Positions 36,925-45,042 of a stretch of 64,000 nt of DNA are shown here, in pieces (within the stretch, counting starts at the first letter, position 1; the number at the start of each line of letters is the position of its first letter). Source of the stretch: UBA6522 sp965237785 (GTDB taxonomy: Bacteria; Pseudomonadota; Gammaproteobacteria; Steroidobacterales; Rariloculaceae); assembly GCA_965237785.1 (NCBI GenBank), contig OZ250159.1, forward strand, positions 682,001 to 746,000. Direction: 5' to 3'. The notes under the pieces are model-generated. The model had not been told where the DNA came from. It worked only from the letters and a program-made list of their open reading frames with translations, and did not search any database. Position numbers and translations under genes: made by a program.

Positions 36925-36926
36925 CG

Positions 36927-37331
36927 ATGATTGTCACACGACGACGGGTGCTCGCCGCCGAGGTCCTGGTACTGGGAGTCTTATATCTCGGCGCAGGTCC
37001 CGTAGCCGCCCATCACTCGGGAGAAATGTTCGAAGCGGAACGGACCGTGACGTTGAGTGGAGTGGTCAAGGAGTTTCGGTACATCAATCCGCACTCCTGG
37101 TTGATCGTGGACATCGAGAATGACGATGGCTCGACGACAACCTGGGGCTTTGAAGCCGAGGGGCCCCAGGATCTCATGCACGGTGGTGTGCGTAAGAGCG
37201 ACTTGCCTCCGGGGGCCCGGATCACCGTTACGGCTCGTCCGATGAGAGATGGCAGGCCGGCCGGCGCCTGGAGGACGATCGTCAAGCAGGACGGGACACT
37301 GCTCAACTGGCGGACCCCGGGGCCGGACTGA
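36927..37331 (+). CDS. DUF6152-type exported small protein
   Basis: The 134-residue protein has a twin-arginine-looking or Sec signal (TRRRVLAAEVLVLGVLYLG) and then the AHHSGEMFE start of the mature part. A small OB/beta-barrel-like domain follows, with VTLSGVVKEFRYINPHSWL, WGFEAEGP and a GARITVTARPMRDG turn, which is the DUF6152 pattern. The mature N-terminal His-His could bind metal. It is encoded immediately after the unknown exported protein at 35965, and a second such pair exists at 51941-53232. Confidence 0.8.
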   Translation: MIVTRRRVLAAEVLVLGVLYLGAGPVAAHHSGEMFEAERTVTLSGVVKEFRYINPHSWLIVDIENDDGSTTTWGFEAEGPQDLMHGGVRKSDLPPGARITVTARPMRDGRPAGAWRTIVKQDGTLLNWRTPGPD

Positions 37332-37382
37332 TCATCTCGCCATTGGTGTACTCTAACCACTGGCAGCAAGGAGGCACCTCAA

Positions 37383-38231
37383 TTGAACAATCCCAGGTAC
37401 TGGGCTTCCCAGTGGTATGCAACGAAGTACTCGGAAGAACCCTGGGCAGGGGGGTGGTACTGGCATGATCGCCACTACAACTGGCATGGCCCGTTCGAGG
37501 CCGAGCGCGATGCGACGCTGGCCCTGAAAGCTCATCTGGAGTCGGAACGGGAGGCCAGCGATGCACACGAGCGGGCCCGGGCGCAGTTCGAACTCTACTA
37601 CCACCCCATGTCGACGTACTCCCAGAAAGTGCTGGTCGCCATCCACGAGAAAGACCTCCGATTTACGCCGCACATCGTTAATCTGATGGCGGATGGGGAA
37701 CGCGAGGCGTATCGCAGGATTTATCCGCTCGGAAAGGTACCCCTGATCGTCCTGAATCATGGCCCGCTGATACCTGAGTCGAGCATCATCATCGAGTACC
37801 TCGACAGTCTCGGCGGCACGCCGCTGATTTCCAGCAATCCCGACGTGGCGCGCAAGACGCGGTTCAAGGACCGGTTCATCGATTTCTACTTGAGCGACTC
37901 GGTGGGCACGATGTTATTCGAAGGCCGCAAGCCGAAGGGCGAGCGCGATGCCGGGAAAATCGAAACGTCGCGCTACCGGGTGAAGGCCGTGTACGACTTT
38001 CTGGAATACGAACTGAGCGAGAGCCGGTGGGCGAACGGGGACGAGTTTTCGCTGTCGGACTGCGCCGCGGCGGCGGCGTTCTGCTACGCCGGGCGGTACA
38101 TGCCCTACGACGAGTATCCGATCGTTTCAGCCTATGCCGAGCGACTGGCGGAACGGCCTTCGGTACGCCGGGTTCGCGAAGAGGTAGCGCCCTACCTTAA
38201 CCCAAGTTTAGCAACAGAGAAAATAAAGTGA
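37383..38231 (+). CDS. Glutathione S-transferase-like protein with N-terminal W-rich domain
   Basis: The 282-residue protein starts at TTG 37383, preceded by AAGGAGG at 8 bases, a strong site that settles the start. Residues 1-70 include RYWASQWYATKY, GGWYWHDRHYNWHGPF and an Ala/Glu-rich helix; the G-W-Y-W...G-P-F pattern recalls a small stand-alone domain of phage and proteobacterial proteins. From about residue 70 a GST fold follows: FELYYHPMSTYSQKVLVAIHEK, VPLIV, PESSIIIEYLD and a helical C-terminal domain with ANGDEFSLSDCAAAAAF. The active-site position lies in the STYSQKV segment. The fusion is unusual. Confidence 0.75.
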   Translation: MNNPRYWASQWYATKYSEEPWAGGWYWHDRHYNWHGPFEAERDATLALKAHLESEREASDAHERARAQFELYYHPMSTYSQKVLVAIHEKDLRFTPHIVNLMADGEREAYRRIYPLGKVPLIVLNHGPLIPESSIIIEYLDSLGGTPLISSNPDVARKTRFKDRFIDFYLSDSVGTMLFEGRKPKGERDAGKIETSRYRVKAVYDFLEYELSESRWANGDEFSLSDCAAAAAFCYAGRYMPYDEYPIVSAYAERLAERPSVRRVREEVAPYLNPSLATEKIK

Positions 38232-38508
38232 GTTGGATCAATGCCTTGTGGCCATGGATTTCGCCATGAGGAACGACACTCGGGTCTTGGGGGCAGGCTT
38301 TCCCGGTTTGGAGGACCCTTTGAATGGTGCCGCCGGGTTGGGGATCGATGCCCAGGGTATGGTAGATGGGCTTTTGATGCAGTTCGACGGCGGGTGACGG
38401 TTTCGGCACAATGCCTTTGGCGGGGCAGCCGACATTGCCGAGGCTCGTCGCAGCGGCGAGATTGAACCGCTTCCGGATCGCGAAAGGTCATAGACCGAGG
38501 TGACGGAG
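38232..38508. other. Gap of 277 bp before RHS copy B
   Basis: No gene can be supported. A minus-strand frame containing AVELHQKPIYHTLGIDPQPG looks faintly protein-like but has no start or recognisable family. The last 30 or so bases (AGACCGAGGT and a purine-rich site) are shared with the leader of RHS copy C. Confidence 0.3.
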
Positions 38509-41500
38509 ATGAATAAATGGTTTGCGCTCGTAGTCGTTCTTTTTTTGGGGTTCTACCTGTCAAAAGTGGTCGCTGGGGGGCTGGTACCGGTGCTCGATCC
38601 GGAGCTGGATCAAGCTGCAGAACGCATCTCGGCACAATTTCAAGATAGGGCCGTGAACTATCTGAATGAACTATCGGGCCGACGTCGACTAACCACGGTC
38701 TTTCCGAACGAACAAAGTCCTCTCTACGGCGTTCAGATGAACTACGTTAACGTTCATCGTGGAAACCTCACATTCGCCGTCCGTGATCTTGTTCGTCTGG
38801 ATGGGATCCCAATAGTGTTCGGGCGAATCTACGATTCCTCGAAACTCGATGAATCGGACTTCGGGCCGGGCTGGAAGCTATCGGTCAGCGAATCCATCGC
38901 CCGAGTGGAAAATCATCTTGTTTACACGGACGCAAACAATTCGAACTACGAGCTCTATTTAGTCGGAAATCAGCTCCGATCTCAGCACCCACATCTCACC
39001 GGTATTTCTAGCGGGCACTTCGACGGAAATAGACTCCAACTGGTAAGTAACGGGTTGACAAGGATCTTTCAAGGCAGCGGCGACACGTTTCGTTTGGTTG
39101 AGGTTCAAGACAAGAATGGCAATGCGGTTTCGCTTGACTATGAGGCCGGAGTCGTGGTGCGCATTCATTCTCCGAGCGGTCGATTTGTAAACATTCGTCG
39201 CGACGCACGCGGTAGAGTCGAGGGCGCGCAGGATGATGCTGGGCGAACTGTACGATTTGGATATGACGCACTCGGACTTCTAAGCGAGGTCGTTGATCTG
39301 GCCGGTGGCAGTTGGAGTATGGGCTATGACGCCAGGGGCCGACTACGAGAGATGCGGGACCCCCGCGAGATTCTGAACATCGCCGCCATGCACGACGCTG
39401 ACGGGCGTGCGACTCGAGTGGACATCCAGCACGATTCGATGACGTTCGAATACGCTCATTCGAGCACGACGGTCAGGAACGCAATGCAGCAGGCAGCGGT
39501 CTTCTGGCACCACGCAACCGGGCTCACTACTGCCGTTCAGGATTTTGCGGGAATGCTCAATGAGCTATCGATAGACGATGACCTTCGCGTCAGGGGTCTG
39601 AGGCTGGATGGCGTAGATGTCGCAAGCATCGAGTACGAGGGCAGCCGGCTTACTTCGGTTCGACGGCTGGTCGATGGCGTGATGACAACCAGCAACGTTC
39701 TATATGACGCGAGGGGGCGAGTGGTGTCGATTACCGATGACGTCGGTTTCGTCGCCCGATACGCATACAACGCTAACGGCGACGTTTCGCTGGCCGCCGA
39801 TTCGGATGGCTGGCGTCACTACGAGTATGATCGGTCAGGCCGTGTAAACGGCGTTTCGATTAACGACGAGGTGACTGTAGCGATTCGAACGGACGAGTTT
39901 GGCCGCGTTACAGGGATCTCCTGGGCAGACGGCGAATTCGCTCGATTCCCCTATGAAGACGGCTTCGTCGCGGTTGATGCAAATGGCGCAAACAGCGACG
40001 TTGTGCTGGCCCCCGATTTGGATTGCTTGAGTCGCTACGGGCACGATCGGACAGGCTGCATAGACAGCGTTTCGATTGAAGATACGGACGAGGTGGGTCA
40101 CGTTGCAGCGTTCTCGTGGTCAGACGGCAGATCGGTTCGAATACGCTATAACAGTAAGGATCGCGTTGAGGAGATGGAAATCCGTAAAGGAGACCGAATC
40201 TATCGCCACCAGTACGAATACGACGCGCGGGGACTGAGAACCAACGCTCGATACTTGCCGGGTGAGAATCCTCCAATCTCCATATCCATCGACTATGATG
40301 AAGTTGGCAACGCGATTCAGATGAACCGACCTACGCCAGATGGTGGAATGATCAGCGACGAGTATCTGATCGGTGCACAAAACCAAATCCTTAGCGCCAG
40401 CGCTGGTCGAGTGCGGCCTGAAACGGCTTTCGAGTACGACGCCGCCGGTCGATTGACACGATCCACGGCAGGCAATCGAGAGGCCGAGTTCGTGTACGAC
40501 GAACTGGGTCGACTGGCGGAGGTATATCTTGACGATCGCCATATGATCACGTCGGATTACGACCCCATGGACCCGGACCCCGTGCTCGATGCTGATGACA
40601 GGACAGGCTTCACGCCGATTAATTTCCCCGTATCCTCCAGCACCTTTGGTAGCCAAGAATTCATCGCACACACTCGACCGATTGGCTCTCCGTTTGGCGC
40701 GGTCCGGTTTGTGCCCAGCATGGCTCGATTCGTGATTCGCGATACCGTGGTGCCGGCCCCGGACAGTGTCTTGTTTTCGAGTCTGCAACATCGAATATTA
40801 ATTTCGAAAGGAGGCATTGAGCCTACGCCAATTGCCGGTTTCGACAAGGCATCGAACAGTCTGTTTATCCCTCCCGAACTCTTTACCGCAAATTGCTTCT
40901 TGTGTCTGGACTGGGTGACCGGTTTCAACCTTTCAAGAATTGGTTCAGGAACGATCACTCCCGGTCAGCAGGTTTCGTTTCAGGCCAATGGGTCCGCATC
41001 CGAGTGTTGGTTCATGTATTACTACGGCCATAGTGAAGAAGATGTTAGCTTCCTCCCGGGGCGCTTTAATCACGATGTCAATTATGGCGACGGGAGCGCT
41101 CGAAGGTTGTTTGGGCCCCTCGGTTGGTATAACCACGAAGATCTTCGGTTCACGCATTCCTACTCTTCACCTGGCGTGTACACAGTTGTGGACGATATAG
41201 ATTGCAGTTGTGGTGCGTCGATCTTTCTGGCGCAGGCGAGTGAGGAGATTGAGGTTTGCGCACAGACCGATGTGGACGGATACAACTTCCACACTTTCTA
41301 CGCGAGGCCGGGTTTTCTCCAGCGAAGGTACAATTTTTCCGTTGTCTCAAGCACAAATACGTTTAGGTTCTCACTGTTTCCATCCGATGAAACCCCGGCG
41401 GGCGATAGACAATTGTTTGAATACGGCGCGTACTATTGGGATACAACTAAGAGCATGTGCGGAACGAGTTATACCAGCGATATCACTTTCGGTTGGCGTT

Positions 41501-41781
41501 CATTGATTACGGGTAATCTCATTGTTGAGAAAGTACGTGATTTGCCTGGTCGGTGCGGTCGTGCAGTGTTGACAGTGAGTAGGAGTATTCTAGATGAGAT
41601 AGACGTACAAGACGACTGTACGTCCGAGACTGCAGCGCATGAATACGGTCATTTGCTGGGGTTTTTTGATCGGTACAGTACACCGCTAAGCTCCGACATT
41701 ATGAGGGTACCGGGCGGAGGTGTTCCGAGAGACGTGCAGGGATACCACATAAGAAGGTTGATCGAGAAGTACGGTCCATGA
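38509..41781 (+). CDS. Exported RHS/YD-repeat protein with PKD-like domain and C-terminal metzincin peptidase tip, copy B (intact)
   Basis: The protein has 1090 residues. It has a signal peptide (MNKWFALVVVLFLGFYLSKVVAG), an N-terminal RHS/YD lead (GVQMNYVNVHRGNLTF, RIYDSSKLDESDFGPGW), many YD-type repeats (YDALGLLSEV, YDARGRLREM, YEYDRSGRVNGV, YEYDARGLRTNARY) and a PKD-like module (GQQVSFQANGSAS to HSYSSPGVYTVVDDI). A C-terminal tip of about 170 residues holds the metzincin motif ETAAHEYGHLLGFFD (HExxHxxGxxD) and a Met-turn (DIMRV). The classic Rhs auto-cleavage motif is absent. The stop overlaps the ankyrin gene start (ATGA). I infer a secreted, tip-exchangeable effector; a 6-G run at 38575-38580 follows the signal sequence. 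Confidence 0.88.
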   Translation: MNKWFALVVVLFLGFYLSKVVAGGLVPVLDPELDQAAERISAQFQDRAVNYLNELSGRRRLTTVFPNEQSPLYGVQMNYVNVHRGNLTFAVRDLVRLDGIPIVFGRIYDSSKLDESDFGPGWKLSVSESIARVENHLVYTDANNSNYELYLVGNQLRSQHPHLTGISSGHFDGNRLQLVSNGLTRIFQGSGDTFRLVEVQDKNGNAVSLDYEAGVVVRIHSPSGRFVNIRRDARGRVEGAQDDAGRTVRFGYDALGLLSEVVDLAGGSWSMGYDARGRLREMRDPREILNIAAMHDADGRATRVDIQHDSMTFEYAHSSTTVRNAMQQAAVFWHHATGLTTAVQDFAGMLNELSIDDDLRVRGLRLDGVDVASIEYEGSRLTSVRRLVDGVMTTSNVLYDARGRVVSITDDVGFVARYAYNANGDVSLAADSDGWRHYEYDRSGRVNGVSINDEVTVAIRTDEFGRVTGISWADGEFARFPYEDGFVAVDANGANSDVVLAPDLDCLSRYGHDRTGCIDSVSIEDTDEVGHVAAFSWSDGRSVRIRYNSKDRVEEMEIRKGDRIYRHQYEYDARGLRTNARYLPGENPPISISIDYDEVGNAIQMNRPTPDGGMISDEYLIGAQNQILSASAGRVRPETAFEYDAAGRLTRSTAGNREAEFVYDELGRLAEVYLDDRHMITSDYDPMDPDPVLDADDRTGFTPINFPVSSSTFGSQEFIAHTRPIGSPFGAVRFVPSMARFVIRDTVVPAPDSVLFSSLQHRILISKGGIEPTPIAGFDKASNSLFIPPELFTANCFLCLDWVTGFNLSRIGSGTITPGQQVSFQANGSASECWFMYYYGHSEEDVSFLPGRFNHDVNYGDGSARRLFGPLGWYNHEDLRFTHSYSSPGVYTVVDDIDCSCGASIFLAQASEEIEVCAQTDVDGYNFHTFYARPGFLQRRYNFSVVSSTNTFRFSLFPSDETPAGDRQLFEYGAYYWDTTKSMCGTSYTSDITFGWRSLITGNLIVEKVRDLPGRCGRAVLTVSRSILDEIDVQDDCTSETAAHEYGHLLGFFDRYSTPLSSDIMRVPGGGVPRDVQGYHIRRLIEKYGP

Positions 41782-43103
41782 CAATGCGCTATGTCATAGG
41801 AATCTTGTGTGGCGGAGTCCTTGTCGGGATTGTCCTTTGGCTACTCTTGCTCGAGCGGCAAAGCGTTGAAGATACGGACTCGGCCTTGTACGAAAGTATT
41901 CGAACAAGCGAAATAGCATCGATCGAGCGTTACTTGGCGGCCGGGGGCGATCCGAACCGCATGATTGAGGTCGGCAACGGCGAGTTTTGGCCAATGCTAA
42001 AGGTTGCTCTCTACGATCAGGAGGAGGAAATCGCTTTGGCGTTGCTGCGCGGCGGCGGGGATTTCGCTGCCAGCGGCGTACAGTTGTTCGATGTCGCCAG
42101 GGAAGGCATGCCCCGCGTCCTTGAGCACCTTTTCGACTTCGGTTTGGTGAAATTCGAGATCCCGACGGTCGAACTGCCCTATGTGGCACTTAACGGATAC
42201 TATGATGTTATCGAGGTTCTACTTCGATACGCGAGCGATAGCGGCCTGGGAGAGGCGTGGCAGAAAGAGTTGAATCGCGCCGCAGTCGCTGCGATGGCTA
42301 CGGGGTACGATGACGTAGCCCGACTACTTCTTGAATCAACTGCGGACCTGACTCACACGCTGCATGGCGCAGTACGTTTTAGTTCACCCGGGATGGTCCG
42401 ATACTTGCTCAGCCGCGGGGTCGATCCCACTGCGGAATTGCCCGAGGATCCGCTTGTTCCGGAGCGCACACCCATGGACATTGCTCGACGACGATACGAG
42501 GAAATGCAGTTGGCGCTGGCAGACGGTATGGAGTGGGAGGGTCAGGATGCAGCGCGCGTGATCTACGAACTGATGCGCGCGGGAGTAGCGGCGGACGATT
42601 CAGATCTTCCGAGCATTGCGGAAGACGGAATTGCCGAGATCGAGCGCATACAGGGCCCGGCAATGAGGCTAGGGGCCGCGTCTCGCTTGGGGTACTACGA
42701 TGTGGCGCTCCAAATTGTGCAAAGTGACGACGAGTTCATCAATGAGCGGTCGTTGCGGCAGGCGTTGATGATGGCCCTGCGTCACGATCACGATGACATC
42801 GCTCGCATGTTGCTTTCGTCCGGCGCGCCCGTGAGCGGCGGCGCGCTCCACGAGGCCGCCCGGGCGAGTTCGCCCGGGCTGGTGAGATTCCTGCTGGCCA
42901 ATGGAGCGGACCCGTTGGAGCAAGTGGACGGCCTGACCCCGGTGGAGACTTGGAGAGACAATCCCACTACAAGTGATCCAGCGCTTGTTCTGCACGAACT
43001 CATTCGCGGCGGTGCCGAGGTGTGTTGGTTGGTGGAGCACGCGGATGAACTACCGGGTTTTGCCGGCACAACACTTCGAAACTCGGCCACTCATTGTTGG
43101 TAA
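41778..43103 (+). CDS. Membrane-anchored ankyrin-repeat protein, copy B
   Basis: The 441-residue protein begins with an N-terminal hydrophobic anchor (VIGILCGGVLVGIVLWLLLL), followed by repeated ankyrin-like helices (IERYLAAGGDPNRMIEVGN, HDHDDIARMLLSSGAPVSGG, ASSPGLVRFLLANGADPLEQ) and a C-terminal Cys pair region (AEVCWLVEHA, ATHCW). It overlaps the metzincin-tipped RHS gene by 4 bp, so the two are co-translated. The extracytoplasmic location and coupling suit an immunity or chaperone role for that tip. It is paralogous to the genes at 3734-5059 and 48796-50121. Confidence 0.88.
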   Translation: MTMRYVIGILCGGVLVGIVLWLLLLERQSVEDTDSALYESIRTSEIASIERYLAAGGDPNRMIEVGNGEFWPMLKVALYDQEEEIALALLRGGGDFAASGVQLFDVAREGMPRVLEHLFDFGLVKFEIPTVELPYVALNGYYDVIEVLLRYASDSGLGEAWQKELNRAAVAAMATGYDDVARLLLESTADLTHTLHGAVRFSSPGMVRYLLSRGVDPTAELPEDPLVPERTPMDIARRRYEEMQLALADGMEWEGQDAARVIYELMRAGVAADDSDLPSIAEDGIAEIERIQGPAMRLGAASRLGYYDVALQIVQSDDEFINERSLRQALMMALRHDHDDIARMLLSSGAPVSGGALHEAARASSPGLVRFLLANGADPLEQVDGLTPVETWRDNPTTSDPALVLHELIRGGAEVCWLVEHADELPGFAGTTLRNSATHCW

Positions 43104-43246
43104 CGGGACCGGCCTCGCTATGGCGTTCGCCGCCTGAACAATTGCGCAATTTCTGCTCGGACCAAATCCAGGCGGATGTAACTTCAAAAATGCCGTTCGC
43201 GGACACATCAATAGCCCGCCTTGGTAGGCGATCAAGGAGAATTGTA

Positions 43247-44248
43247 ATGAATCGGGTTCATTTGGTTTGGCTTTTCGCTGCACTAGCTATTGGCTTGGTT
43301 GTTGTGGCCTTTATTGGTGGTGATGGAGAGCGCCAACAATTGATCGCCTACGTTGCGTGCGCAGATCGGAAAGTTTATGAGTTTGATCTTGAACACGGGG
43401 AATTATTGCGCATATCAGATTCAATTGAGAACATTGGAACACCCTCCACGTTGGATTACGATTCGAGCAGAGCGTTGTTGTATATCGGCACCGAGCGCGC
43501 TCGAATGCAGAATGATTACTATCCACTCGTAGCGGTGGATGTTAGTGCGGACTTTAGTGTTGAAAGGCGCTTTACGCTCGACCCTTCCCGCGAAATGATC
43601 GATATTTCTGTTGCCAATGACGCGCGAGCAGTGTATGGCGTCGTAATTTCTGAACCGTTAGAACGCCTCTTCGTCTCCCATAGCCTTCCCAATGGTTCTT
43701 TCGTAACAACAATTTTGGATGCTGCGACCGGAGATTTCATCGGTGAGTCATCTGTACTGATACCTAATACCCCTATCTTATCGCCAGATGGATCGCAGTT
43801 TGCGTATGTCTGGCCAAGCGGAGCCCGCGAAAAAGAAGGGGCTGTAGTTGAGTGGTCGGGTGGGGTCGCCGTGAAGGATATTGCCACCGGAGCGACGGTT
43901 TCTTCGGTCGAACTGGACAACAACAGAGGGCTGGAACCTCCTTGGGGTGCGTCGTCGTCTGAGTTTGTCTATCTATCTCGACCGGACTATATTTTGCGGG
44001 TATACGATCGCGAGAGTGGTCAAGTGATCTCTTCGATTGACATACTGGAACTTACAGATATGTTGCTGACTGCCGAGCCGCTACATATAGCGAATACAAA
44101 CCGCGTCGCGCTCTCCATGATAACAATGCCTTCGGACGACGGAAGCCACGAGGGATTTGTCGTAGTTGTTGATTACGCCACCGGCCGTGTTGTTCATGCT
44201 GTTGAAGTCGGACCGTACCCCACAAACATCGTATTGGCACAAAGTTGA
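43247..44248 (+). CDS. Membrane-anchored or exported beta-propeller-like protein of unknown function
   Basis: The 333-residue protein starts at ATG 43247 after AAGGAGA. An N-terminal signal anchor (HLVWLFAALAIGLVVVAFI) precedes strands of a YVTN/WD-type propeller (YVACADRKVYEFDLEHGELL, ALLYIGTERA, TPILSPDGSQFAYVW, YILRVYDRESGQVISSI, VVVDYATGRVVHAVEVG). It lies 143 bp after ankyrin copy B and has no equivalent at the other two RHS loci. It could be part of the metzincin module or unrelated cargo. The DNA is noticeably more AT-rich than the flanking operons. Confidence 0.7.
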   Translation: MNRVHLVWLFAALAIGLVVVAFIGGDGERQQLIAYVACADRKVYEFDLEHGELLRISDSIENIGTPSTLDYDSSRALLYIGTERARMQNDYYPLVAVDVSADFSVERRFTLDPSREMIDISVANDARAVYGVVISEPLERLFVSHSLPNGSFVTTILDAATGDFIGESSVLIPNTPILSPDGSQFAYVWPSGAREKEGAVVEWSGGVAVKDIATGATVSSVELDNNRGLEPPWGASSSEFVYLSRPDYILRVYDRESGQVISSIDILELTDMLLTAEPLHIANTNRVALSMITMPSDDGSHEGFVVVVDYATGRVVHAVEVGPYPTNIVLAQS

Positions 44249-44346
44249 CCAGCTGAGCTGCATCGGGAGATTCGGTCCACACTGAAGTTAGGAAACCGAC
44301 ACGCTACAATTGAGTGCGGTATCCACCAGAGTAGGTCAACTTCCCG

Positions 44347-44812
44347 CTAGAAATTCAGGAAATCGAAATTCACCCAGAATCGGCGGCCGATGACATCATA
44401 GGTTCCGGGCTCCGTATTGCTCTGGATCTGAGCGTCTCCCAAGAGCGGGGGCTCTTTGGCAAATACATTGTCAAAGCCGATTCTCAGCGTTGTATTTTCG
44501 TTGATTTCCCACACGCCGCTGATGTCTACATAATTGTAGTCGGGCGTTGATATCGCGACTGCCGGTATGTTGGCTATGATCGATTCCGTTGGTAGACTGA
44601 ATGCCGCTACGCGCTCAATCCTCGCATCTTCCATGCCTTCCAGCCATCTCCAGTTGAGCGCAACTTGATATGGCCCATTGCGCCATGTGAACCGCGTATT
44701 GGTGCGCCACCGCGGGGAGCCGGTACCGTCGATCTCGCCTCCGCATGGCACGCCGAACTTGCCTGCACATTCAATAAACGGCAACACTCGCGGCTCGTTC
44801 TCCAGCGTCAAG
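44347..44812 (-). pseudogene. C-terminal fragment of a TonB-dependent outer-membrane receptor
   Basis: The minus-strand frame gives the last 155 or so residues of a receptor barrel. Alternating strands (NTRFTWRNGPYQVALNWRW, NYVDISGVWEINENTTLRIG, DNVFAKEPP) end in RRFWVNFDFLNF with the terminal aromatic Phe typical of outer-membrane barrels. The plug and most of the barrel are missing. At about 44812 it joins an IS630 fragment on the other strand. Confidence 0.8.
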
Positions 44813-44816
44813 GAAC

Positions 44817-44950
44817 TGACCCGTAAGATCAACCTCTTCGTGGAGCAGTACAATGCACAAGCCAGCCCCTTCGCCTGGGTCGCCACCGCCGAATCGATCC
44901 TCGCCAAAATCGAACGACTTTGCTCATTTATTTCCGGGACACAACACTAG
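44817..44950 (+). pseudogene. IS630-family transposase 3' remnant
   Basis: The 44-codon end reads KELTRKINLFVEQYNAQASP, FAWVATAESILAKIERL and closes ISGTQH before the stop, the standard C-terminus of IS630-type transposases. The catalytic DDE domain is gone. Confidence 0.8.
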
Positions 44951-45042
44951 CGACGACGTCCAGAAATGGATTCGACGTGCATCTAACAACCATTGAAAGG
45001 GCTTTGGCGAATAGTCAACAGGTCAGAGACCGAGGTTCCGAG

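Noticed and set aside
38232..38508. Minus-strand gene before RHS copy B
   Set aside because: One frame looks faintly protein-like but has no start, ribosome site or recognisable family.
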